A stretch of DNA of 64,000 nt from Nocardia pseudobrasiliensis NBRC 108224 (GTDB lineage Bacteria > Actinomycetota > Actinomycetes > Mycobacteriales > Mycobacteriaceae): contig NZ_BDBS01000010.1 in the NCBI RefSeq assembly GCF_001613105.1, positions 248,001-312,000 on the forward strand, given 5' to 3'. Shown here in pieces: positions 34,993 to 43,499 of this stretch (its first letter is position 1; every line of letters begins with the position of its first letter). The notes under the pieces are model-generated. The model ran no database searches and had not been told where the DNA came from. It saw only the letters and a program-made list of their open reading frames with translations. Both the position numbers and the translations under genes were made by a program.

Positions 34993-35709
34993 TCAGCGGT
35001 GGACGGCGTGGCGGGGGATGAGATGGGTCAGGCCGCGGGAGCCGAGGACGGCCGGGTCGGTGCCCAGGTCGTCGAGGGTGATTCGGATCAACTCGGCGGT
35101 GGGGATGTGGGCGGCCCACTGTTCGGCGACGGGGAGGGGGTGGACGGGGTCGTCGATGGCGGAGACCACGGCGGCCGGGACCGTCAGGGCGGCAAGGGTT
35201 TCGGGGGTGGGCCAGGGGTAGGCGGCGGCCTCCTCGAGGGCCTGGGGGAGATGGGGCCACTGGGTGGTCCAGGATTGGGTGAGGGCCTCGGCGAGCCAGG
35301 GCGGGCTGCTCGCGCGCATGCGGGCGAGGACGGATTGGAGACCGTCGGCGCGTAGTTGGGCCGCGGTGCTCGCGGCGCTGAGGGCGGCGGGGCAGTCGGC
35401 GGTGTCGACGCCGGTCCAGGCGGGCAGGGCGGCGATCACCCCGAAGGCGGAGTCCGGATGTGTGACGGCCCACTCCAATGCGATGGCCGCGCCCAATGAG
35501 ATTCCGGCCGCCAGCACCGCCCCTGAACGTGCCGCGGTATCCAGCGCCGCGCGGCAGCTGTCGACCACCGCGCGCGGATCCGGTTCGACCGCCAGGAACG
35601 GCAGATCCAGTGCGGCACAGGCGGGTCCGAAGGCGCGGCGCGCGAAATCGGCGTCGGACCCGGTGCCGGGCAGGGCGACGACGAGCGCGGGGCGGGGTAG
35701 GTCGGGCAC
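34993..35709 (-). CDS. Alpha/beta hydrolase
   Basis: A 238-residue predicted hydrolase. The nucleophile elbow is AAGISLGAAIALEWA (Ser near residue 70), an oxyanion segment ALPGTGSDADF lies near the start, and a plausible acid/His pair is in SAIDDPVHPL. Position matches Rv2695. Starts at GTG 35709. Substrate unknown. Divergent from the OB-fold gene with a 209-bp gap. Confidence 0.82.
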   Translation of the reverse strand: MPDLPRPALVVALPGTGSDADFARRAFGPACAALDLPFLAVEPDPRAVVDSCRAALDTAARSGAVLAAGISLGAAIALEWAVTHPDSAFGVIAALPAWTGVDTADCPAALSAASTAAQLRADGLQSVLARMRASSPPWLAEALTQSWTTQWPHLPQALEEAAAYPWPTPETLAALTVPAAVVSAIDDPVHPLPVAEQWAAHIPTAELIRITLDDLGTDPAVLGSRGLTHLIPRHAVHR

Positions 35710-35918
35710 GCGCCGAGCCTACGCGGCACACCGCTTGGTTCGGCGGAGGCGGGCGTGGGTAATCACAGGTGGTGCCGTCCGCCGGACGCACGGTTCCGGG
35801 CCGCGTGGCAGCTCTCCGGGACCCCATCTACAGTTGGCGGTGAGCGGCCAATCGGCCGGTCCAGTGGGACCGACGACGTGCGACCCACGCCGTCAGCAGT
35901 GCAGGAAGTGTTGCGAAA

Positions 35919-36344
35919 ATGCCTTTCACGGGCAGGAACAAGGCGGGATCCGGTACCGCTGAAACCAAGGCGGGCCCCGACAGCGGCTATTTCCGCCGGC
36001 TGGGCCGCAGGCTCACCGCGGACCTGGACCGACTCGACGCCGAGGAACTGGCCGAGACCTCCGAGGCGTCGGGCGCCTGTCAGGCGTCGGACTGCCGGCG
36101 TGGTGAGGAGGTCACCATGCTCGGACGGCTGCGCAGCGTGGAGACCTGTTCGACCGCGTCGACGGGTGGACTCGAGGCCGAATTCTTCGACGGGACCGAC
36201 GCCGTGGCGCTGGTGTGGATCGGACGGCGGCGCATTCCGGGAATCGAACCCGGACGCCGTATCCTGGTCCGCGGCCGCATCGGCGATCGCGATGGCGCCA
36301 AGGTGATGTACAACCCCTACTACGAACTACGCGGGAACTCCTGA
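35919..36344 (+). CDS. OB-fold nucleic acid binding protein
   Basis: A 141-residue protein whose C-terminal two thirds is a small OB-fold (EEVTMLGRLRSVETCSTAST, then VALVWIGRRRIPGIEPGRRI and VRGRIGDRDG). This matches the Rv2694c type. The N-terminus is basic (GYFRRLGRRLTADLDRL). Probably binds DNA or RNA; specificity unknown. The DUF3159 gene begins 5 bp after its stop, so they are co-transcribed. Confidence 0.85.
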   Translation: MPFTGRNKAGSGTAETKAGPDSGYFRRLGRRLTADLDRLDAEELAETSEASGACQASDCRRGEEVTMLGRLRSVETCSTASTGGLEAEFFDGTDAVALVWIGRRRIPGIEPGRRILVRGRIGDRDGAKVMYNPYYELRGNS

Positions 36345-36349
36345 CACAT

Positions 36350-37069
36350 ATGCCGATACCCAGCAAGGACGAGGACGCCGACTACCGCGCCTCGGACGAC
36401 CAGCCCACCGCCGTGCTGCCGGTCGTGCAGCCCGAGGAGCTCGACCCCGAGGCCGAGGAGGCGCTGGAGGAGACCCTGCTGGAGCAGCTGGGCGGCATCA
36501 GCGGTCTGATCTACTCGACCCTGCCGGTGGTGGTGTTCGTTCCCGCCAACGCGCTGTTCGGACTCACCGCCGCCATCTGGTCGGCGCTGGGTGTCGCGGC
36601 CGCGATCCTGGTGTGGCGCTTGGTCCGTCGCAATCCGATCCAGCCGGCCATCTCCGGCTTCCTGGGCGTGGGCGTCTGCGCGTTCATCGCCTACCGGATG
36701 GGCGCGGCCAAGGGGTTCTTCCTCTTCGGCATCTGGGCCAGCCTGGTCTACGGCGGTGTGTTCCTGATCTCGATCCTGGTGCGCTGGCCACTGGCCGGTG
36801 TGATCTGGGGCGTACTCAACGGGCACGGCAACGACTGGCGCGCCGATCGCCGCGCGCTGCGGCTCTACGATCTGGCCACCGCGGTCTGGGTGGTGGTGTT
36901 CGGCGCCCGGTACCTGGTCCAACACCATTTCTACGACACCGACAGCACCGGCCTGCTCGCGGTCGCCCGCATCGCCATGGGCTGGCCGCTGACGGCGGTC
37001 GCGCTGCTGGTCACGGTGTGGGCGGTGCGCAAGGCGGGCCATCTGCCCGCTGGCTCGACACGCGATTGA
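36350..37069 (+). CDS. DUF3159 membrane protein
   Basis: A 239-residue protein with an acidic cytosolic N-terminus (PEELDPEAEEALEETLLEQL) and six helices beginning YSTLPVVVFVPANALFGLTA. DUF3159 is conserved in actinobacteria (Rv2693c-like) and unstudied. ATG 36350 lies 5 bp after the OB-fold stop. The conserved motif FFLFGIWASLVYGGVFLIS lies mid-protein. Confidence 0.86.
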   Translation: MPIPSKDEDADYRASDDQPTAVLPVVQPEELDPEAEEALEETLLEQLGGISGLIYSTLPVVVFVPANALFGLTAAIWSALGVAAAILVWRLVRRNPIQPAISGFLGVGVCAFIAYRMGAAKGFFLFGIWASLVYGGVFLISILVRWPLAGVIWGVLNGHGNDWRADRRALRLYDLATAVWVVVFGARYLVQHHFYDTDSTGLLAVARIAMGWPLTAVALLVTVWAVRKAGHLPAGSTRD

Positions 37070-37100
37070 ACCCATTCGGAACCACCTTCGTACAGCCGGA

Positions 37101-37162
37101 GGTGGGGGTGAACCCACCCCTGGGGTGGCTATTTCGCGAGGCCGGAAAATCGCACGATTTTC
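37101..37162 (+). promoter_or_regulatory. Structured leader and palindrome upstream of the sigma factor gene
   Basis: GGTGGG (37101-37106) can pair with CCCACC (37113-37118), while CCACCCC (37114-37120) can pair with GGGGTGG (37122-37128); the two exclude each other. Sixteen bases on, GAAAATCGCACGATTTTC (37145-37162) is a perfect 8+2+8 palindrome, A/T-rich for this genome, 34 bp before the sigma gene's GTG. The first could end the DUF3159 transcript; the second looks like an operator. Confidence 0.5.
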
Positions 37163-37196
37163 GTGAGAACGAGATCAGGCGAAAGGATCCGGCAAA

Positions 37197-37856
37197 GTGG
37201 GTACCGACAACAACACGGTGGCGGCGTCGCAGGAGCGACCGAAGGGCCGCGGGGTGCGACCGGAACGGCCGGGCGCCGCGAATTCGGAGAGCCGCCGGGC
37301 CGCCGCGGAGCTGGATCGCTTGATCGGACCGGCCGCCGCCGGTGACCGGCAGGCGGTCACCGAGATCATCAAGATCGTGCACCCGCTGGTGCGCCGCTAC
37401 TGCGCGGCCCGCGTCGGCGCGGGAAACAACATGTCGGTCACCGCCGACGACATCGCCCAGGAGATCTGCATCGCGACCGTGCAGGCCATCCCGCGCTACC
37501 GCGATCAGGGCAAGTCGTTTCTGGCCTTCGTGTACGGAATCTCGGCCAACAAGGTGGCCGACGCGTTCCGCCGCGCCCAGCAGCATCCCGCCTATCCGGT
37601 CGCGGAATTCCCCGAGGAGGCCTCCCCGGCCGCGGGTCCGGAGGAAATGGCTCTGGTGTCCGAGCAGCGCCGCGCGGCCCGCGATCTGATGCAGATCCTC
37701 GCCCCCGCGCATCGCGAGGTGCTGGTCATGCGAATCGTGCTGGGCTGGACGGCCGCTCAGACCGCCGAGGCCATCGGCACCAGCCCGGGCGTGGTGCGGG
37801 TCATGCAGCACCGGGCGCTGAACAAGCTGCGCGCCCAGCTGGCCGCCGCGTCCTGA
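37197..37856 (+). CDS. ECF sigma factor, SigD/ShbA family
   Basis: A 219-residue sigma-70 family factor with region 2 (PLVRRYCAARVGAGN, then TADDIAQEICIATVQAIPRY and FLAFVYGISANKVADAFR) and region 4 (ILAPAHREVLVMRIVLGWTA, then GTSPGVVRVMQHRALNKLR). This pattern is that of M. tuberculosis SigD and Streptomyces ShbA. An N-terminal polar stretch of about 35 residues precedes. No anti-sigma gene is next to it. In mycobacteria the DUF3159 and TrkA genes are neighbours, so this gene is extra here. ShbA-type factors drive the primary sigma gene, so regulation of sigA at 28 kb is a testable idea. Confidence 0.88.
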   Translation: MGTDNNTVAASQERPKGRGVRPERPGAANSESRRAAAELDRLIGPAAAGDRQAVTEIIKIVHPLVRRYCAARVGAGNNMSVTADDIAQEICIATVQAIPRYRDQGKSFLAFVYGISANKVADAFRRAQQHPAYPVAEFPEEASPAAGPEEMALVSEQRRAARDLMQILAPAHREVLVMRIVLGWTAAQTAEAIGTSPGVVRVMQHRALNKLRAQLAAAS

Positions 37857-37859
37857 GCG

Positions 37860-38528
37860 TCAGTTGCCCCCGTTGACGCCCAATGTCTTTCGCAGCTCGT
37901 CCTCGGCCTCGATCGAGGTCACGAACAGCAGCTCGTCGTCGCCCTCGAGCGGATCGTCGGGCTGCGGGACGATCACCCGCCCGCCGCGCAGGATCGTCAC
38001 CAGCGCCGCGTCGCGCGGCAACGCCAGGGTCCGCACGGCCCGTCCGGCCAGTGCGGTATCGGTGGGCAGCGTGATCTCCACCAGATTCGCCTGACCCTGG
38101 CGCAGCGTCATCAGACGCACCAGATCACCCACCGAGACGGCCTCCTCGGCCAGCGAGGCCAGCAGCCGCGGTGTCGACACCGCGACATCCACGCCCCACG
38201 ACCCGTCGAACAGCCACTCGTTGCGCGGATCGTTGACCCGGGCCACCACCCGCCGCACGCCGAATTCGGTCTTGGCGAGCAGGCTGAACACCAGATTCAC
38301 CTTGTCGTCGCCCGTCGCGGAGATGACCACCTCGAAATCCTGCAGTCCCGCCTCCTCGAGCAGTTCCAGCTCGCAGGCGTCCCCGTGCACCCACGTCGCG
38401 GCCGGGGCCGCGACCTGATCGATGTGATCGAGGCGGCGTTCCAACAGCGTCACCTCGTGGCCGCCGCGTAACAGTTCCTGGGCGATGGAGCGGCCGACGG
38501 CCCCGGCTCCCGCGATCGCTACTTTCAC
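37860..38528 (-). CDS. TrkA-family potassium uptake regulatory protein (CeoC-like)
   Basis: A 222-residue RCK protein. The Rossmann NAD-binding motif VAIAGAGAVGRSIAQELLRG starts at residue 3, and a C-terminal TrkA-C domain covers about 140-222 (LVEITLPTDTALAGRAVRTL, then ILRGGRVIVPQPDDPLEGDD). GTG 38528 overlaps the stop of the upstream TrkA gene. With its partner it would gate a K+ channel or Trk transporter by NAD(H) or nucleotide. No trkG/H pore gene is in the window. Confidence 0.9.
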   Translation of the reverse strand: MKVAIAGAGAVGRSIAQELLRGGHEVTLLERRLDHIDQVAAPAATWVHGDACELELLEEAGLQDFEVVISATGDDKVNLVFSLLAKTEFGVRRVVARVNDPRNEWLFDGSWGVDVAVSTPRLLASLAEEAVSVGDLVRLMTLRQGQANLVEITLPTDTALAGRAVRTLALPRDAALVTILRGGRVIVPQPDDPLEGDDELLFVTSIEAEDELRKTLGVNGGN

Positions 38529-39202
38529 GACTGATCCTCGTTCGAAGGTGCGGTGGCGGCGAGCGCGACGGTCTCGCCGACGGAGCCGGACGTGGCGGCG
38601 ACGTAGACGACGTCGTCGGCCTGCAGCACAGTCTTGCTGTTGGGCAGTACGCCCTGGCCGAACCGGATGAGAAAGGACACCCGTGCGCCGGTGGTGTCCT
38701 CGAGATCCCGCACGGTACGGCCGTACCAATCCTCGTGCAGGGTGAGCTGGGTGACCGCGACCGTGCCCGTCGGATCGCGCCAGCTGGACCCCGCGGCGGC
38801 GTCGTCACCGATGATGGTGCGAAGGAACCGGTCGGTCGTCCACGGAACGGTGGCAATGGTGGGAATGCCCAGTCGCTCGTACACCGCGGCCCGTTTGGCG
38901 TCGTAGATGCGGGCCACCACCCGCTCGACGCCGAAGGTCTCGCGGGCGACCCGGGCGGAGATGATGTTGGAGTTGTCGCCGGAGGACACGGCCGCGAACG
39001 CGCCGGCCCGCTCGATGCCCGCACGCTGGAGCACATCGCGATCGAAGCCGACGCCGGTGACGCGCTCGCCCGTGAAATCCTTGCCCAGCCGCAGAAATGC
39101 GCTGGGATCGCGATCGATCACGGCAACCTCGTGCCCGATCCGGCCCAGGGCGCGCGCGAGCGATGAGCCGACCCGGCCGCACCCCATGATCACTACGTAC
39201 AC
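38525..39202 (-). CDS. TrkA-family potassium uptake regulatory protein (CeoB-like)
   Basis: A 225-residue paralogue with the same design: VVIMGCGRVGSSLARALG, then FAAVSSGDNSNIISARVARE and ARIYDAKRAAVYERLGIPTI, and TrkA-C from about 145. It is close to Rv2691 CeoB. GTG 39202 is chosen because CeoB begins at this point; the longer frame to 39451 is not conserved. It forms an operon with the second TrkA gene (4-bp overlap) and is divergent from the APC permease. Confidence 0.92.
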   Translation of the reverse strand: MYVVIMGCGRVGSSLARALGRIGHEVAVIDRDPSAFLRLGKDFTGERVTGVGFDRDVLQRAGIERAGAFAAVSSGDNSNIISARVARETFGVERVVARIYDAKRAAVYERLGIPTIATVPWTTDRFLRTIIGDDAAAGSSWRDPTGTVAVTQLTLHEDWYGRTVRDLEDTTGARVSFLIRFGQGVLPNSKTVLQADDVVYVAATSGSVGETVALAATAPSNEDQS

Positions 39203-39365
39203 CGTGTCATCCCCAATTCGAAAACCGTGGTGTGCGGTCTGGTTCGTTATCCGCGCAACCGTACCCGCTGATGATCCTTGCAGCCACGTTCCCCCTCGGC
39301 GACCGCTCGAAACACCCTGGCCCCGCCGCTGTGTGGCGACGGCCACTGAGCTTATGCTGGGCCGA

Positions 39366-41357
39366 GTGTCCAAGTTGACGACGGCCGTCAAGCGCATGGT
39401 GGTCGGCCGCCCCTTCCGCAGTGATTCGCTGGGACATACCTTGCTGCCCAAGCGGATCGCACTGCCCGTTTTCGCGTCCGACGCGCTGTCGTCGGTGGCC
39501 TACGCGCCCGAGGAGATCTTCCTCGTGCTCTCGGCCGCCGGCCTGTCGGCGTATGTCTACGCCCCCTGGGTCGGGCTCGCGGTCGCCGCGGTCATGGCCG
39601 TGGTGGTGGCCTCCTATCGACAGAATGTCCACGCCTATCCCTCCGGCGGCGGCGATTTCGAGGTGGCCACGGTCAATCTCGGACCGACAGCCGGGTTGAC
39701 GGTCGGCAGCGCCCTGCTGGTCGACTACGTCCTGACCGTCGCGGTATCCATCTCCTCGGCGGCCTCCAACATCGGTTCCGCGGTGCCGTTCGTGGCCACG
39801 CACAAGGTGCTGTTCGCGGTGGTGGCGATCGCGCTGCTGACCGCGATGAATCTGCGCGGTGTGCGCGAGTCCGGCACCGCGTTCGCCATTCCGACCTACG
39901 CGTTCATGGTCGGCGTGATCGTCATGCTGGGCTGGGGACTGTTCCGGGTCGAGATCCTGGGCGATCAGGTGCGCGCGGAGTCCTACGGCTTCCAGCTCGA
40001 CGGCAATGAATCGCATCTGGTCGGGCTGGCCTTCGTCTTCCTCATCGCGCGGGCGTTCTCCTCCGGCTGTGCCGCGCTGACCGGTGTCGAGGCGATCAGC
40101 AACGGCGTGCCCGCATTCCGGAAACCCAAGTCCCGCAACGCCGCGACCACACTGCTCATGCTGGGGCTGGTCGCCATCACCCTGCTGATCGGCATCATCA
40201 CCCTGGCCCGCCGCGTCGGGGTGGTCTACGCCTCGAATGCGAGCGATCTGGTCGGCGCTCCGCCCGGATACGAGCAGAAGACGCTGATCGCCCAGTTGGC
40301 CAAGGCGGTATTCGACGGCTTCCCGGCCGGGTTCTACTTCATCACCGTCGTCACCGCGCTGATCCTGGTGCTCGCCGCCAATACCGCGTTCAACGGCTTC
40401 CCGGTGCTGGGCTCGATCCTGGCGCAGAACCGGTATCTGCCGCGTCAGCTGCACACCCGCGGCGACCGGCTGGCCTTCTCCAACGGCATCCTGTTCCTGT
40501 CCGGTGCGGCGATGGCGTTCGTGGTGCTGTTCGGCGCCGAGGTGACGCGGCTGATCCAGCTCTACATCGTGGGCGTATTCGTCTCGTTCGTGCTGAGTCA
40601 GACCGGCATGCTGCGGCATTGGACCCGGCTGCTGCGCACCGAAACCGATCCGGCGGCCCGGCGGCGGATGCTGCGCTCACGGGTCATCAACGCCATCGGC
40701 CTCACCATGACCGGAATCGTGCTGGTGATCGTGCTGATCACCAAATTCCTGGCGGGCGCCTGGATCGCGATCGTCACGATGGCCGCGATCTTCGGGTTGA
40801 TGCGCCTGATTCGTAAGCATTACGACACGGTGGCGCGCGAACTCGACGAGCAGGCCGACGAGAACCTCGTCCTGCCCAGCCGCACGCATTCGATCGTGCT
40901 GGTGTCCAAACTGCATCTGCCCACCCGCCGCGCGGTGGCCTTCGCCCGGGCGACGCGGCCGGACGTGCTCGAGGCGGTGACGGTCAATGTCGACGAGCCC
41001 GATACCCGCCAGCTGGTGCGCGAATGGGAGAAGAGTGGAATCCCGGTGCCGCTCAAGGTGATCGAATCGCCCTATCGCGAGATCACCAAGCCGGTCGTGG
41101 ACTATGTGAAGCGGGTGCGGCGGACCTCGCCGCGCGATGTGGTGACCGTATTCATCCCCGAATACGTGGTCGGGCACTGGTGGGAACAGTTGCTGCACAA
41201 CCAGAGTGCGCTGCGGCTCAAGGGTCGCCTGCTGTTCGAGCCCGGCGTCATGGTGACCAGCGTGCCGTGGCAGCTCAATTCGTCGGATCGGGCGCGCCGA
41301 CAGGGTGATGTGAACGCGCCGGGTGCGGTGCGACGCGGGTACGAGGGGCAGGGCTGA
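39366..41357 (+). CDS. APC-family permease with C-terminal cytosolic domain
   Basis: A 663-residue permease, Rv2690c-like. About twelve helices follow LLPKRIALPVFASDALSSVA, with SYRQNVHAYPSGGGDFEVA and SGCAALTGVEAISNGVPAF as landmarks. A soluble C-terminal part of some 180 residues (SKLHLPTRRAVAFARATRPD) looks like a universal-stress-like domain. Start GTG 39366 (VSKLTTAVKR) fits the family; ATG 39354 is possible. Position beside the TrkA pair suggests a role in K+ import or ion-linked transport (KUP/KimA-like), but the substrate is not proven. Confidence 0.85.
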   Translation: MSKLTTAVKRMVVGRPFRSDSLGHTLLPKRIALPVFASDALSSVAYAPEEIFLVLSAAGLSAYVYAPWVGLAVAAVMAVVVASYRQNVHAYPSGGGDFEVATVNLGPTAGLTVGSALLVDYVLTVAVSISSAASNIGSAVPFVATHKVLFAVVAIALLTAMNLRGVRESGTAFAIPTYAFMVGVIVMLGWGLFRVEILGDQVRAESYGFQLDGNESHLVGLAFVFLIARAFSSGCAALTGVEAISNGVPAFRKPKSRNAATTLLMLGLVAITLLIGIITLARRVGVVYASNASDLVGAPPGYEQKTLIAQLAKAVFDGFPAGFYFITVVTALILVLAANTAFNGFPVLGSILAQNRYLPRQLHTRGDRLAFSNGILFLSGAAMAFVVLFGAEVTRLIQLYIVGVFVSFVLSQTGMLRHWTRLLRTETDPAARRRMLRSRVINAIGLTMTGIVLVIVLITKFLAGAWIAIVTMAAIFGLMRLIRKHYDTVARELDEQADENLVLPSRTHSIVLVSKLHLPTRRAVAFARATRPDVLEAVTVNVDEPDTRQLVREWEKSGIPVPLKVIESPYREITKPVVDYVKRVRRTSPRDVVTVFIPEYVVGHWWEQLLHNQSALRLKGRLLFEPGVMVTSVPWQLNSSDRARRQGDVNAPGAVRRGYEGQG

Positions 41358-42634
41358 TGGCCGATACCGGTTGGGAGGGAACGCTTCTCGAACTCCGGCT
41401 GGGCGCGCCCGGACACGGCGGCTTCTGCGTGGCCCGCCACGACGGGCGCGTGGTGTTCGTGCGTCACGGGCTGCCCGGCGAACTGGTGCGGGCGCGGGTG
41501 ACCGAGGATCGGGGCGGCTCGTTCTGCCGCGCCGAGGCCGTGGAGATTCTCGAGCCCTCACCCGATCGCATCGAGGCGACCTGTCCGGTGTCCGGGCCCG
41601 GCGGAGCCGGATGCTGTGATTTCGCCTTCGCCACGGCCGACGCGCAGCGCGAACTCAAGGCGACCGTGGTGGCCGAACAGCTGCGACGGCTGGCCGACTG
41701 GGATACCGACGTGATCGTGGAACCCATTCCGCCCGAGGCCGGGACCGATCGCTGGCGGACCCGGATCCGATTGGTCGTCGACGCCGACGGGCGCGCCGGG
41801 GTGCACCGCTACCGCAGCACCGAGGTGGTTACGGATCTGCGCTGCCCGCAGGCGGTTCCGGGCGCGTTGGACGGTATCGCGGAGAGCCGCTGGACGCCCG
41901 GTGCCGAGTTGGTGATCGCCGTCGACGGGGATGGTCTGCGCCACATCGTGGAATTGGAGCCGACACAATCCGGTCGGCGCACCGGGGGAGATCGACGCGA
42001 TACCGCCGCGCGCCGGGCGGCCGCGCACGGACCGCGGCGCGAGCGGGTACTCCAGGGCAGCGGGCGGGCGGCGCAGTACGTGGCCGGTCGCCGCTGGGAG
42101 GTCGCCGCGACCGGCTTCTGGCAGCCGCATCGCGGTGCGGCGCAGTGCTATTCGGATATCGTCGCCGAATGGGCCGATGCGGGCCCCGGGGCGCTGGCCT
42201 GGGATCTCTACAGCGGCGCGGGCGTTTTCGCCGCCCGGCTGGCCGAACAGGTCGGCGAGGACGGGCAGGTATTGGGCATCGAATCGTCGAAACCCGCCGT
42301 GGCGGACGGCGTCTCCGCCCTGCGTGACCTCCCGCAGGTCGATCTGCGGGCCCACCGCGTCGAACGCTGGCTCGACGACCAACTGGGCGAGGCCACCCCG
42401 CAGGTCATCGTCCTCGACCCGCCTCGAGCGGGCGCGGGCAAACAGGTCGTCGCCGCCATGACCGCCTGCGTTCCCGCCCGCATCGTCCACATCGGCTGCG
42501 ACCCGGCCGCCTTCGCCCGCGACATCGGCCTCTACCGCACCGCGGGTTACCGGCCGACCCGGCTACGCGCCTTCGACGCCTTCCCCGCCACCCATCACGT
42601 CGAATGCCTGGCCCTCCTCGAGCCGATCGCCTGA
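41357..42634 (+). CDS. TRAM-domain class I RNA methyltransferase (TrmA/RlmD-like)
   Basis: A 425-residue SAM-dependent RNA (uracil-C5) methyltransferase. An N-terminal TRAM domain (residues 8-70: GAPGHGGFCVARHDGRVVFV, then GLPGELVRARVTE), cysteines in TCPVSGPGGAGCC that could hold an Fe-S cluster, motif I DLYSGAGVFAARLA, and the C-terminal VLDPPRAGAGKQVV and VHIGCDPAAFARDI with the nucleophile Cys. It starts on the last base of the permease stop (TGATG), so the two are coupled (Rv2689c-like). Confidence 0.92.
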   Translation: MADTGWEGTLLELRLGAPGHGGFCVARHDGRVVFVRHGLPGELVRARVTEDRGGSFCRAEAVEILEPSPDRIEATCPVSGPGGAGCCDFAFATADAQRELKATVVAEQLRRLADWDTDVIVEPIPPEAGTDRWRTRIRLVVDADGRAGVHRYRSTEVVTDLRCPQAVPGALDGIAESRWTPGAELVIAVDGDGLRHIVELEPTQSGRRTGGDRRDTAARRAAAHGPRRERVLQGSGRAAQYVAGRRWEVAATGFWQPHRGAAQCYSDIVAEWADAGPGALAWDLYSGAGVFAARLAEQVGEDGQVLGIESSKPAVADGVSALRDLPQVDLRAHRVERWLDDQLGEATPQVIVLDPPRAGAGKQVVAAMTACVPARIVHIGCDPAAFARDIGLYRTAGYRPTRLRAFDAFPATHHVECLALLEPIA

Positions 42635-42652
42635 CCCACGCCGCCCGCTCGC

Positions 42653-43315
42653 TCAGGCGAGCTGCCAGGTGGCCCGGATGGTCGCCGAGACCTCGCTCTC
42701 GCCGTATTCGATCGGGACGGAGTCGGCGGCGGCCTTGGCGGCCATGAACTGGACGTTGTGGGGGACCGGGGACGGGGACGAGGTGCTCTCGGTGATCTCG
42801 AGGACCGGGCCCAGTTTGCGGTCGGCGCGCAGGGCGTACTGCTCGGCCTTGGCGCGGGCGTTGTCCCAGGCGGCGTCGCGGGCGCGGATCAGCAGCGCCT
42901 CCTGGTCGGCGAAGGTCAGGCTCAGCCCGCCCAGGCGGACATCGTCGCCGCCCGCGTCGACCGCGTGGCCGATGATCACGGCCGGATCCGAGTCGGGCCG
43001 GTCGGTGCGCAGCGTCACCGTCAGCGAGGTGCTCGACACATAACCGGTGATGCGCGAGCCGCCCCCTTCGATCCAGGTGGTCTCGGTGTGCACCGACAGG
43101 CCACTGGTGGCGATATCGGCCGAGCGGACGCTGTCGGCGCGCAGCGCGGTCGTCACCGCCGCGGTGCGCTCGCCGGCGCGGTGATATGCCAGAGCGACTG
43201 TGCTGGCACGGGTTTCGATCGATATGGTGACCTGCATGCGATCGGGTGTGGCGGCGGCGGTGCCGTGCCCGAATGTGGTCACCGTGGCGGTGGCGTGGGG
43301 CTGCTCGGCGGTCAC
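42653..43315 (-). CDS. SIMPL domain protein (DUF541)
   Basis: A 220-residue protein with the SIMPL fold: [20 protein letters not shown] at the start, [34 protein letters not shown] and [20 protein letters not shown]. No signal peptide is apparent, unlike many members. Function unknown; some relatives are periplasmic or oxidative-stress linked. Converges on the methyltransferase gene and diverges from dxs. Confidence 0.85.
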   Translation of the reverse strand: MTAEQPHATATVTTFGHGTAAATPDRMQVTISIETRASTVALAYHRAGERTAAVTTALRADSVRSADIATSGLSVHTETTWIEGGGSRITGYVSSTSLTVTLRTDRPDSDPAVIIGHAVDAGGDDVRLGGLSLTFADQEALLIRARDAAWDNARAKAEQYALRADRKLGPVLEITESTSSPSPVPHNVQFMAAKAAADSVPIEYGESEVSATIRATWQLA

Positions 43316-43499
43316 GGTGGTCCCTTCTGCGTGGCGAGAGTGGCTGTGGGAGTGCAGCGCCCACAGTAGCGACCCGAGGCTATGTCGAGCCTCACAAACC
43401 GGGCGGCTGTCGCAGGTGGGTTCGGATTCCCGTCATCGGGTCCGCGACGGGCTCCGTAGACTGTTCCAAACGACGAGCCATCCAGAGGGAGCGATAGCG

